The position numbers were made by a program, and so were the translations under genes. Under the pieces are notes generated by a model. It did no database searches. It was given only the letters and a program-made list of their open reading frames with translations, and was not told the DNA's origin. DNA of 10,798 nucleotides, from contig JBILVB010000129.1 in NCBI GenBank assembly GCA_044370695.1, positions 1-10,798 on the forward strand. Direction: 5' to 3'. Of this stretch, positions 1-6,637 are shown in pieces. Position 1 is the first letter of the stretch. Every line of letters begins with the position of its first letter. The stretch is from JBEIFW01 sp044370695. GTDB taxonomy: Bacteria; Actinomycetota; Acidimicrobiia; Acidimicrobiales; Ilumatobacteraceae.

Positions 1-1141
1 CGCCTGCGGGTAGCAGCCGGGCCGTCAGCACCACCGCCCAGACCAGCGATGCGGTCGCGAGCACGGCCACCGTGGCCGGCATGGCCCGGGCGCCGGCCCG
101 GTCGAGCAGAACGCCGATCAGCCAGGGGAGCGTGAGGCTGCCCAGCCCGGTGCCGGCGATGATCCACGCCGTGATCGAGCCGGTGAGACCGAGCCGGCGG
201 TCGGCCACGGCGATCATCGTCGGGAACTGTGGCGACACGGTCGCCCCGAACAGCCCGGCCCCCACCCACACTGCAGCCGGGGTGCCGTCGCCGGCGAGCA
301 GCCCGACGGCGGCGAGCGCCGCGAGCGCGCACGACACGACGAGCAGGCGGATCTCGCCGACCCGGCGCACGACGGCGGCGGCGACCAGCCGACCGAGGCA
401 GAACCCGGCCCAGAACGTTGCCGTGACGCCCGTCGCGGCTGCCGGTCCGAAGCCGACCGCACCGGCGTAGGTGTGGATCCATCCGGCGACGCCGAGTTCG
501 GCGCCGATGTAGAGCACGTAGAACGCGGCGAGCCCGCAGCGCGCCGTGAGGCCGCCGGCGCTCGGCCCCGACGCCGGCCGCGGCGGGGCTGCGGGAGCCG
601 GGCGGCGCACCAGCACGGCGGCGACCGCGATCGACGGCACGGCGACCACGCCGGCCACCGCCCACAGCCCCGAGGTCCACGCGATCGACCGGTCGACGAG
701 CGCCGGGGCGGCGAGCGCGCCGAGGCCGAAACACAGATGCAGCGCGTTGAGCGCCGGCCCCGGATCGCCGGGGCGGGCCCACACCAGGAGCGTGTTCGCA
801 CCGACGTCGACGACGGCCGCCGCCGCGCCGACGGCGGCGGCGACCCCGGCGACCGCAGCGACCGACGTCGATGGCGCCCACCCGAACCCGGACAGGCCGA
901 GGGCGGCGAGCCCACCGGCCAGCAACCGGTGCCCGGCGTCGGCGTCGAAGCGCCGCCCGGCGAGGATCGACGCGATCAGGTAGCCGAAGGATTGGGCGGC
1001 GAACGCGATCGCCAACGCCGCCACCGTGGCGCCGGTCTGCTGGCGCAGTTGCCCGACGGCCGGGCCGAGCACCGTGGTCGCCAGGCCGAGCGCCACGAAC
1101 GCCGCCAAGTACGGGGCGATCGGGCGGGACGGACCGGACAT
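1..1141 (-). CDS. MFS transporter, FucP/MFSD4-like (3' end outside window)
   Basis: Reading the minus strand from ATG at 1141 gives 380 open codons to the window edge with no stop. The protein is almost entirely hydrophobic segments rich in Ala, Gly, Val and Leu, as in a 12-helix major facilitator permease of the cytoplasmic membrane. Two family marks are visible: a motif-A-like loop after the second helix (GRRFDADAGHR, about residues 62-72), and the VDVGAN ... LNALHLCFGLGALAAP block (about 111-146), typical of FucP-type sugar permeases and the MFSD4-like group. MFS proteins of this group are near 390-420 residues, so probably only the last few tens of residues are missing. No in-frame start lies just upstream of 1141, and no good SD is seen. 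The gene diverges from the CoA-transferase gene, which suggests co-regulation. The substrate is unknown; a sugar or a small organic acid are both possible. The family call is firm and the substrate is not. Confidence 0.88.
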   Translation of the reverse strand, partial: MSGPSRPIAPYLAAFVALGLATTVLGPAVGQLRQQTGATVAALAIAFAAQSFGYLIASILAGRRFDADAGHRLLAGGLAALGLSGFGWAPSTSVAAVAGVAAAVGAAAAVVDVGANTLLVWARPGDPGPALNALHLCFGLGALAAPALVDRSIAWTSGLWAVAGVVAVPSIAVAAVLVRRPAPAAPPRPASGPSAGGLTARCGLAAFYVLYIGAELGVAGWIHTYAGAVGFGPAAATGVTATFWAGFCLGRLVAAAVVRRVGEIRLLVVSCALAALAAVGLLAGDGTPAAVWVGAGLFGATVSPQFPTMIAVADRRLGLTGSITAWIIAGTGLGSLTLPWLIGVLLDRAGARAMPATVAVLATASLVWAVVLTARLLPAG

Positions 1142-1178
1142 GGGAACGGCGAGCTTGCCAGGTGCCAGACTCACCGGC

Positions 1179-2336
1179 GTGCTGCAGGGCTACCGGGTGA
1201 TCGAGCTGACGGCGTGGGTCGCGGGGCCTGCGGCCGCCGGGCTGTTGGGGGAGTGGGGCGCCGACGTCATCAAGATCGAGCCGCCCGGCGGCGATCCGCA
1301 ACGACGGGTGTTCGGCGCGATCGGCGTCGCCGACCAGCCGGCGGTGCCGCCGTTCGAGCTCGACAACCGCACGAAGCGATCGGTCGTGCTCGACCTCGCC
1401 ACCGACGAGGGCAAGGCCGACCTGGAACGGCTGCTCGGCACCGCCGACGTGCTCGTGACCAACTACCGCACGGAGGCCCTGGCCCGGCTCGGCCTGGGGG
1501 CCGACGAGGTGATGGCCCGCCACCCGGCGCTGGTCTACGCGCACATCACCGGCTACGGCCGCACGGGCCCGGAGTCGCAACGACCCGGCTACGACATCGG
1601 GGCGTTCTGGGCCCGGTCCGGGCTCGCCCATTCGATCGTGCCGCCCGGCGAGTACCCGCCGCCGATCCGCTCCGCCGTCGGCGACCACACCACCGGCGTC
1701 ACGCTGGCCGCCGGGATCCTCGCTGCGCTGCTGGAACGGCAGCGCACCGGCACCGGCCGGCTGGTGTCGACCTCGCTGTTGCGGGCCGGGATCTACGTCC
1801 TCGGTTGGGACATCGGGATCATGCTGCGGCTCGGCCGCCTCGCGTCCACCAAGCCGCGCCTGGAGCGCAAGGAGCCGTTGCTGTCGTGCTACCGGGCGGG
1901 GGACGGCAAGCTGTTCTGGCTCATCGGCCTCGAGGGCGACCGGCACTGGCCGGGGTTGCTGCGGGCGATCGAGCGGCCCGAACTGGCCGACGACGAGCGC
2001 TTCCGCACCAACCGCGATCGCGCGCAGAACGCCCGAGCGCTCATCGAACTGCTCGACGAGGTGTTCTCGTCGCGCCCCCGAGCCGAGTGGGCGGCGATCT
2101 TCGACGTCCACGACGTGTGGTGGGCCCCGGTCAACTCGATCGCCGAGGTGATCGAGGACCCGCAGGCGATCGCGGCCGGTGCGTTCGTCGACATGGTGCC
2201 GCGTGAGGGCGAGGCGCCGTACAAGGCGGTGGCGAGCCCGGTCGACTTCGGCGGGTGGACGCCGCCGCTGCGCCAGGTGCCGACCGTCGGCGAGCACACC
2301 GCCGAGGTGCTGCGCGACGTCCGCGGCGAGGCCTGA
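1179..2336 (+). CDS. CoA-transferase family III (CaiB/BaiF)
   Basis: Family III CoA-transferases move CoA from an acyl-CoA to a free acid through an aspartyl-CoA thioester; they are soluble, interlocked dimers. The N-terminal LQGYRVIEL followed by WVAGP and GADVIKIEPP is the standard opening. The SAVGDHTTG segment carries the catalytic Asp, and the LERQRTGTGRLV stretch follows it as usual. I prefer GTG at 1179 (385 residues). It begins where family members begin, puts the catalytic Asp at residue 169, the number it has in oxalate formyl-CoA transferase, and a weak -10-like CAGACT sits 7 nt upstream. ATG at 1140 in the same frame adds 13 residues and is the alternative; the frame stays open even further upstream, to 1026, but that part is antisense to the MFS gene. 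The stop is TGA at 2334-2336. The acid and CoA donor cannot be inferred. The gene diverges from an MFS gene and is followed after 65 bp by prfC. Confidence 0.93.
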   Translation: MLQGYRVIELTAWVAGPAAAGLLGEWGADVIKIEPPGGDPQRRVFGAIGVADQPAVPPFELDNRTKRSVVLDLATDEGKADLERLLGTADVLVTNYRTEALARLGLGADEVMARHPALVYAHITGYGRTGPESQRPGYDIGAFWARSGLAHSIVPPGEYPPPIRSAVGDHTTGVTLAAGILAALLERQRTGTGRLVSTSLLRAGIYVLGWDIGIMLRLGRLASTKPRLERKEPLLSCYRAGDGKLFWLIGLEGDRHWPGLLRAIERPELADDERFRTNRDRAQNARALIELLDEVFSSRPRAEWAAIFDVHDVWWAPVNSIAEVIEDPQAIAAGAFVDMVPREGEAPYKAVASPVDFGGWTPPLRQVPTVGEHTAEVLRDVRGEA

Positions 2337-2368
2337 CGCCACCACGGTGCCGCCGGGGTGCGCCCCGG

Positions 2369-2374
2369 TACGAT
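2369..2374 (+). promoter_or_regulatory. Candidate -10 box of prfC
   Basis: TACGAT fits the actinobacterial TANNNT -10 consensus and lies 27 nt before the GTG start of prfC, in the 65-bp gap after the CoA-transferase gene. Transcription starting about 7 nt downstream would leave a leader of roughly 20 nt that includes the SD. No convincing -35 is visible. Confidence 0.4.
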
Positions 2375-2392
2375 GACGAGTCCCCCGACCAC

Positions 2393-2396
2393 GGAG
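2393..2396 (+). promoter_or_regulatory. Ribosome binding site of prfC
   Basis: GGAG with a 5-nt spacer to GTG 2402. It decides the start codon in favour of GTG 2402 over earlier in-frame codons. Confidence 0.65.
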
Positions 2397-2401
2397 CCGT
2401 C

Positions 2402-3979
2402 GTGACCACGCCGACCGACGAGGCCGCCCGCCGGCGCACGTTCGCCATCATCAGCCACCCGGACGCTGGCAAGACCACGCTGACGGAGAAGTTCCTGCTG
2501 TACGCCGGGGCGGTCACGCAGGCCGGTGAGGTGCGGGCCCGCGCCGGGCGCCGCCAGGCCACCTCGGACTGGATGGCCATGGAGCGCGAGCGCGGCATCT
2601 CGATCTCGTCGACGGTCCTGCAGTTCGAGCACCGTGGGCACCGGCTCAACCTGCTCGACACGCCGGGCCACCGCGACTTCAGCGAGGACACCTACCGGGT
2701 GCTCACCGCGGTCGACGCCGCCGTCATGGTGCTCGACGCCGCCAAGGGGATCGAGAGCCAGACCCGCAAGCTGTTCGAGGTGTGCCGGGCCCGGAGCCTG
2801 CCGATCATCACGTTCCTCAACAAGTGGGACCGCCCGGGCAAAGCGGCGCTCGAACTGCTCGACGAGATCGAGAACACGCTGGTGCTGCAACCCACGCCGG
2901 TCACCTGGCCGGTGGGGGAGGGCGGCGACTTCCGCGGGGTGATCGATCGTCGCACCGGCCGGTTCCTCCGCTTCTCCCGCACGGCTCGCGGTGCCACCGC
3001 GGCCGGTGAGGAGGAACTCGACCCGGCCGAGGCCGAGCACCTCGAGGGCGCGGCGTGGCGGTCGGCGCTCGACGAGGTCGGCCTGCTCGACGAGGTCGGC
3101 AACACCCTCGACCGGGACACGTTCCTGGCCGGGGATTCCACCCCGGTGTTCGTCGGGTCGGCCATCACCAACTTCGGGGTGCGGGTGCTGCTCGACGCCG
3201 TGGTCGACCTGGCGCCGCCGCCCGCACCGCGCGCCGACGTCGACGGCAAACCGCGCGACCTCGACGAGCCCTTCAGCGGCTTCGTGTTCAAGATGCAGGC
3301 GAACATGGACCCGGCCCACCGCGACCGGATCGCCTTCGTGCGGGTGTGCTCCGGCCGGTTCGAGCGCGGCATGCAGCTCACGGTGGCCGCCAGCGGGAAG
3401 CGGTTCGGGACCAAGCACGCCACGTCCACGCTCGGCTCCGAGCGCGACACCCTCGAGGAGGCGTTCCCCGGCGACGTCGTCGGCCTGGTCAACGCCCGCG
3501 AGCTGAAGATCGGCGACACGCTCTACGACCTGAACCCGGTGCGGTTCCCGGCGATCCCCACCTTCGAGCCCGAGGTCTTCGCCACCGCCCGCAGCCGCGA
3601 TACCAGCCGGTTCAAGCAGTTCCGGTCCGGGCTGGCGCAGCTCGGCGACGAGGGGGTGGTGCAGGTGCTGCGCGATCCCGACATCGGCGACCAGGCGCCG
3701 GTGCTGGCCGCCGTCGGCCCCATGCAGTTCGAGGTGTTCCTCGCCCGGCTCGAAGGCGAGTTCAACGCATCGGTGGAGCTGAGCCCGGCGCCCTACCAGG
3801 CGGCACGGTCGACCGATCGCGCCACCGCCGATGCCCTGCGGGGCATCGGCGGTGTGCGGGTGCTGGAGCGCCAGGACGGTTCCCTGGTCGCCTTGTTCGA
3901 GAACCCCTACCGGCTGAACCGGCTGCAGTCCGAGCATCCGGAGTGGGTGCTCGAACGGATCGTCACCGGTTCGATGTAG
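2402..3979 (+). CDS. prfC: Peptide chain release factor 3 (RF3)
   Basis: RF3 is a cytoplasmic translational GTPase that removes RF1/RF2 from the ribosome after peptide release. From GTG at 2402 the protein has 525 residues, close to the roughly 530 of E. coli RF3. The G1 motif is SHPDAGKTT (18-26). Switch I contains ATSDWMAMERERGISIS (about 53-69), which is diagnostic for RF3 rather than EF-G or TetM. G3 is DTPGH (86-90), G4 is NKWD (140-143, where E. coli has NKLD) and G5 is SAI (253-255). The C-terminal RF3 domain ends with a NPYRLNRLQ stretch. GTG 2402 is chosen because GGAG at 2393-2396 lies 5 nt upstream and because the RF3 homology begins just after it. The frame is open upstream to 2255, but that part overlaps the end of the CoA-transferase gene and looks unlike RF3. 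The gene converges on the EthD gene with 16 bp between stops. Family identity is very secure. Confidence 0.97.
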   Translation: MTTPTDEAARRRTFAIISHPDAGKTTLTEKFLLYAGAVTQAGEVRARAGRRQATSDWMAMERERGISISSTVLQFEHRGHRLNLLDTPGHRDFSEDTYRVLTAVDAAVMVLDAAKGIESQTRKLFEVCRARSLPIITFLNKWDRPGKAALELLDEIENTLVLQPTPVTWPVGEGGDFRGVIDRRTGRFLRFSRTARGATAAGEEELDPAEAEHLEGAAWRSALDEVGLLDEVGNTLDRDTFLAGDSTPVFVGSAITNFGVRVLLDAVVDLAPPPAPRADVDGKPRDLDEPFSGFVFKMQANMDPAHRDRIAFVRVCSGRFERGMQLTVAASGKRFGTKHATSTLGSERDTLEEAFPGDVVGLVNARELKIGDTLYDLNPVRFPAIPTFEPEVFATARSRDTSRFKQFRSGLAQLGDEGVVQVLRDPDIGDQAPVLAAVGPMQFEVFLARLEGEFNASVELSPAPYQAARSTDRATADALRGIGGVRVLERQDGSLVALFENPYRLNRLQSEHPEWVLERIVTGSM

Positions 3980-4008
3980 CCGGGGCCGGAGCCGGTCAGT
4001 CGACGATC
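3958..4008. terminator. Candidate bidirectional terminator between prfC and the EthD gene
   Basis: An interrupted inverted repeat spans both convergent stop codons. GATCGTC (3958-3964) pairs with GACGATC (4002-4008), and the adjacent ACCGG (3965-3969) pairs with CCGGT (3992-3996). A 5-base bulge lies on one side and the loop is about 22 bases. There is no T tract. The arms lie inside the ends of both coding regions, so chance complementarity is possible. Confidence 0.3.
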
Positions 4009-4283
4009 TCGGAGATCTGCATCACCGGCGTGATGTTCGTGTAGTTCGGGACGTCGGCCATCACCTTGGCGGTGTCGGGCGAACCCATCGCGGCCTGCAT
4101 GGCGGCCATCGACTCGAACTCGAAGTGGACGGCGGCGACGTACGGGCCGTTGACGCCCTTGTCGATCTGTGCGCCCGGCAGGCCCCAGGCGGCGACGGCC
4201 ATCGGCACGTGGGTGGCCTTGTAGTAGTCGTGATCGAAGGTCGAGCCCTCGGAGGACGGGTAGAAGACGCTGACGCGGAGCAT
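3996..4283 (-). CDS. EthD-family protein (dimeric alpha/beta barrel)
   Basis: A 95-residue protein, the normal size for the EthD family of ferredoxin-like dimeric alpha/beta-barrel proteins. The family is named after EthD, which is needed for ethyl tert-butyl ether breakdown together with a cytochrome P450; its biochemical role is unsettled. Seen here: an N-terminal strand (MLRVSVFYP), the FDHDYYKATHVP block (16-27, with the conserved Tyr-Tyr and His25), a WGLPGAQID segment, and a C-terminal half that repeats the strand-helix pattern and ends in a strand near ITPVMQISEIV. ATG at 4283 is the only sensible start. It follows the nitrobindin stop by 10 bp, so the gene is last in the five-gene minus-strand operon. 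A TAAGGT box 7 nt upstream may also give it its own promoter. Its place beside a haem-binding-type protein and oxidoreductases suggests an accessory role in oxidation, but that is inference. Confidence 0.88.
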   Translation of the reverse strand: MLRVSVFYPSSEGSTFDHDYYKATHVPMAVAAWGLPGAQIDKGVNGPYVAAVHFEFESMAAMQAAMGSPDTAKVMADVPNYTNITPVMQISEIVD

Positions 4284-4290
4284 GGCGGCG

Positions 4291-4296
4291 ACCTTA
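4291..4296 (-). promoter_or_regulatory. Candidate -10 box for leaderless EthD transcript
   Basis: On the minus strand TAAGGT fits TANNNT and is followed by exactly 7 nt and then the ATG of the EthD gene. Its first three bases are the TAA stop codon of the nitrobindin gene. The same bases contain AAGG, 8 nt from the ATG, so they could instead act as an SD; sequence alone cannot separate the two roles. Confidence 0.4.
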
Positions 4297-4755
4297 CGCC
4301 TGCCGGTGCAGTTCGGCGACGAGGTGGCGCTGCAACGGCTGACCGACCGCCGCCATGTCGAGCTCGTAGCGCAGCACGTCGCCGTCGAGCACGTACCGGC
4401 GGTGCAGTCGGGACACCTCGAGCGCGCTCGGGGACAGGATCACCGCGGTGGTGGCGACGTCGAGGACCGTGCCGTCGAACGTGCCCGTCGACAGCTCGGC
4501 GTGGCCGGTCGGCTGGGCCAGCACCCATTCGACGGCACCGTCGGGGCCGGGGCGCAGGTAGCCGGTCTCCCGGTGCAGCGGCCGGCCGTCGTCGGCGGCG
4601 CGGGTGCGTTGCTCGTAGGCCAGGAACGGCTTGCCGGGCACGGCGGCGAACGTCGCCGTCTCCACGTACCCGAACGGGGCGATCGTCGGGTACGTGCCCG
4701 AGCCGGTGCCCTCCCAGGTGCCCACGAGGGCCGAAAGGTCGGTGGGGCCGGCCAT
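4294..4755 (-). CDS. Nitrobindin-type haem-binding beta-barrel protein (THAP4-like, DUF1794)
   Basis: A 153-residue protein from ATG 4755. Nitrobindins are small ten-stranded beta-barrels with a fatty-acid-binding-protein-like fold that hold a solvent-exposed ferric haem. The human, plant and mycobacterial members bind NO or isomerise peroxynitrite. The hallmark GTWEGTGSGTYPTI is at 12-25, followed by FGYVETATF, PFLAYEQRT and LHRETGYLRP, all in family order. The C-terminal VGQPLQRHLVAELHR carries His144. From my memory of the M. tuberculosis protein, this aligns with its axial haem ligand His155, so the haem site looks intact. The ATG overlaps the SDR stop by one base (TGATG), which implies translational coupling. 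The TAA stop lies in the sequence just before the EthD gene. A frame open much further upstream is antisense or out-of-frame shadow of the SDR gene. The alternative role is carriage of a hydrophobic ligand, given the fold and the catabolic operon. Confidence 0.9.
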   Translation of the reverse strand: MAGPTDLSALVGTWEGTGSGTYPTIAPFGYVETATFAAVPGKPFLAYEQRTRAADDGRPLHRETGYLRPGPDGAVEWVLAQPTGHAELSTGTFDGTVLDVATTAVILSPSALEVSRLHRRYVLDGDVLRYELDMAAVGQPLQRHLVAELHRQA

Positions 4756-5594
4756 CAGCCCGGGTTCTCCCCGGCGACGGCGCGCCGCATGCGTTCGAGT
4801 GCGAACGGGGCCATGTCGGGGTGCGTGAGGATCCAGAACGTCTTGTCCCGCACGGCATCTCGCACCATGACGGCAAGATCGGCGGGGTCGAGGCCGTTGG
4901 CGACGGCCTGCTCGGCCATCGAGCGGAACAGCTCCCAGTTCCCGGCCGCGGCCGGGTTGGCGGCCGGCAGCGTGCCGAGCGCGTCCGTGGGCCAGTTGCG
5001 GGTGGAGTCGAGGATCTGGGTGCGCACCCAGCCCGGGCACAGCACCGACACGCCGACCGCCGAGCCCTGCAGCCGCAGCGAGTGGTAGAGCGATTCGGTG
5101 AGGCCGACGACGGCGTGCTTGGTGGCGTTGTACGGCGCCATGCCCGGCGACGCGGTGAGCCCGGCCATCGACGCCGTGGTGACGACGTGGCCCTCGTCCT
5201 GGGCGACGAGGGTCGGCAGGAACGCCCGGACGGTGTGGACGACACCCCACAGGTTGACGTTGACGACCCACTCCCAGCTGCTGAGCGGTCCGTTCCAGGC
5301 GTCGCCGGCCCCTCCGACGCCGGCGTTGGCGCACACGACGTGCGCACCGCCGAGTTCCTCGACGGTGAGCGCAGCGAAGTCGGCGACGGCCTGGGGGTCG
5401 GTGACGTCGAGCGTGACGGCGAGCACCCGGGCCCCGTCGGCCCGCAGCGACGCCGCGGCGGCGTCGAGCGCATCACGCTGGACGTCGGCGATGGCGACGG
5501 CCATGCCGTCGGCGGCGAACCGTCGTGCGAGCGCCAGCCCGATGCCGCTCGCCCCGCCGGTGATGGCGGCGACCTTGCCGGAGAGGGACTCCAT
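4755..5594 (-). CDS. Short-chain dehydrogenase/reductase (SDR), classical type
   Basis: A 279-residue NAD(P)-dependent oxidoreductase of the classical SDR family, converting an alcohol and a ketone into one another in the cytoplasm. The cofactor motif is TGGASGIG (12-19). Asp37 at the end of the second strand (AIADVQ) favours NAD(H) over NADP(H). The NAG motif is at 90-92. The catalytic tetrad is complete: Asn114, Ser142, Tyr155 and Lys159 (YNATK). PGWVRT follows in the usual place. The C-terminal tail of about 90 residues is longer than in the shortest SDRs and probably shapes substrate binding. ATG 5594 is chosen because it starts right at SLSGKVAAITGG and has a strong SD 6 nt upstream. It overlaps the amidohydrolase stop by one base (TGATG), and its own stop overlaps the nitrobindin start in the same way. 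The frame continues upstream to 5753, but that part is antisense-like and out of frame with the amidohydrolase. The substrate is unknown. Confidence 0.93.
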   Translation of the reverse strand: MESLSGKVAAITGGASGIGLALARRFAADGMAVAIADVQRDALDAAAASLRADGARVLAVTLDVTDPQAVADFAALTVEELGGAHVVCANAGVGGAGDAWNGPLSSWEWVVNVNLWGVVHTVRAFLPTLVAQDEGHVVTTASMAGLTASPGMAPYNATKHAVVGLTESLYHSLRLQGSAVGVSVLCPGWVRTQILDSTRNWPTDALGTLPAANPAAAGNWELFRSMAEQAVANGLDPADLAVMVRDAVRDKTFWILTHPDMAPFALERMRRAVAGENPG

Positions 5595-6610
5595 CACTGG
5601 CCTCCCAGCCGGTAGGCCCGCCGGGCGGTCCCGGCGAGGAGATCGGCCCGCTCGGACGGTGAATACCGGGCGGCGACTTTCTTGAACGCGTTCCACAGCA
5701 CCACGTAGCCGATGCCCTCCTTGTCGACCGGGAAGTTCGACTCGAACATGCACCGCTCGGGCCCGAAGGCGTCGATCACCGCGCGCAGGTCGTCACCCCA
5801 CACGGTGACGACCTCGTCGGAGGTGGGCGGCGCGGCGCGCTCGGGCCAGCCGTCGCCGTAGATCGTCATGCCGATCCCGCCGACTTTGACCACGACGTTC
5901 GGGCACGCGGCGAGCGCCGGCCACTGGGCCCGGGCGAAGGCCCGGCTCTCGGCGCTGCGCCCGGCGTAGGCGCCGATCCCGAGCGGACCCCCGACGTGGT
6001 CCAGCACGATCGTGGTGCCCGGCGCGGCCTGGGCGAGGCCGACGAGCTCCGGGAGCTGCGGGTGGTAGAGCCAGGCGTCGAAGCTGTGGCCCCGCTCGCC
6101 GAGGCGCACGACGCCCCGGCGGAACTCGGCGTCGGCCATCAGCCCGCCCGGTGTGGACGCCGCCCGTGACGACGGCGCCGAGCCGGTGGCCTCGTGAGCG
6201 ACCCGGTGCCGGATCCCCCGGAACCGGCCGGCACCGGCGGCCTCGTGGGCGGCGAGCGCCTCGTCGAGCTGCTCGAGCGGGAGGCGCAGGTCGCAGGTGG
6301 ACACGATGCCGGCGATCTCGGCGGCGCCCGGGCGGGCGGCCGATTCGGCGGCGAGGCCCGCCACGAACTCGGTCTCGCCGACGGTGGACAGGTGGCGGGG
6401 GCCGTCGGTGCGGTAGGCCCACCCGCACTCGACGAACACGGTCTGGACCACCCGGTGTCCGGCGCCGGTGTCGGCATGCAGGTCGTCGAGGAGGTAGCGG
6501 GTCATCCCCTCGTGCTCCCACAGGTGGTGGTGGGGATCGACGATCTCGGCGTCGGGGTCGACGACGTCCTCGACCGTGCGGGCCAGCCATGCGGCGTCCA
6601 CGGTGTACAT
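5594..6610 (-). CDS. Amidohydrolase family 2 protein (COG3618-like, TIM barrel)
   Basis: A 338-residue metal-dependent hydrolase of the amidohydrolase-2 group, which includes 2-pyrone-4,6-dicarboxylate lactonase and other lactonases, decarboxylases and hydrolases. The first strand carries DPHHHLW with the metal-type HxH at His27/His29. FRGIRHR is near 130-136, LYHPQL near 181-186 and LDHVGGP at 203-209 (His205). The C-terminal block FESNFPVD is at 289-296. In typical members the last motif reads GSDxP, with an Asp; here that position is Asn292. To my knowledge the SNFPVD form marks a recognisable subfamily rather than a defect. ATG 6610 (MYTVDAAW) is preferred; GTG 6619 in the same frame would add three residues and overlaps a likely -10 box. 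It follows the acyl-CoA synthetase by 27 bp and overlaps the SDR start by one base. A lactone or cyclic intermediate of the same pathway is a plausible substrate. Confidence 0.9.
   Translation of the reverse strand: MYTVDAAWLARTVEDVVDPDAEIVDPHHHLWEHEGMTRYLLDDLHADTGAGHRVVQTVFVECGWAYRTDGPRHLSTVGETEFVAGLAAESAARPGAAEIAGIVSTCDLRLPLEQLDEALAAHEAAGAGRFRGIRHRVAHEATGSAPSSRAASTPGGLMADAEFRRGVVRLGERGHSFDAWLYHPQLPELVGLAQAAPGTTIVLDHVGGPLGIGAYAGRSAESRAFARAQWPALAACPNVVVKVGGIGMTIYGDGWPERAAPPTSDEVVTVWGDDLRAVIDAFGPERCMFESNFPVDKEGIGYVVLWNAFKKVAARYSPSERADLLAGTARRAYRLGGQ
5601..5606 (-). promoter_or_regulatory. Strong ribosome binding site of the SDR gene
   Basis: On the minus strand GGGAGG stands 6 nt before ATG 5594, inside the last codons of the amidohydrolase gene. 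It is the best SD in the window and fixes the SDR start, consistent with a gene read from inside an operon mRNA. Confidence 0.7.
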
Positions 6611-6617
6611 GACGCGC

Positions 6618-6623
6618 ACCGTA
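6618..6623 (-). promoter_or_regulatory. Candidate -10 box for leaderless amidohydrolase transcript
   Basis: On the minus strand TACGGT fits TANNNT, with exactly 7 nt before ATG 6610. It lies in the 27-bp gap after the synthetase gene and could start a leaderless mRNA inside the operon. An AGG 16 nt from the ATG is too far to serve as its SD, but it would suit the alternative GTG 6619. Confidence 0.4.
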
Positions 6624-6637
6624 CCGCCTGGTGCCGG

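Noticed and set aside
473..2206. Arg/Gly-rich frame of 577 codons over the MFS and CoA-transferase genes
   Set aside because: It covers the MFS gene in antisense and the CoA-transferase gene out of frame; its Arg-rich composition is typical of a GC shadow.
2337..2401. Possible riboswitch or small RNA between the CoA-transferase and prfC genes
   Set aside because: The 65 bp are too short and show only a -10-like box and an SD.
1889..3937. Open frame of 682 codons on the minus strand, antisense to the CoA-transferase and prfC genes
   Set aside because: It is rich in His, Gly, Val and Arg with no recognisable domain. It mirrors the codon structure of two well-identified genes, as expected in very GC-rich DNA.
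3055..4044. Arg/Ala-rich plus-strand frame of 329 codons over the end of prfC
   Set aside because: It is a wrong-frame reading of prfC, where the RF3 homology is continuous in the other frame.
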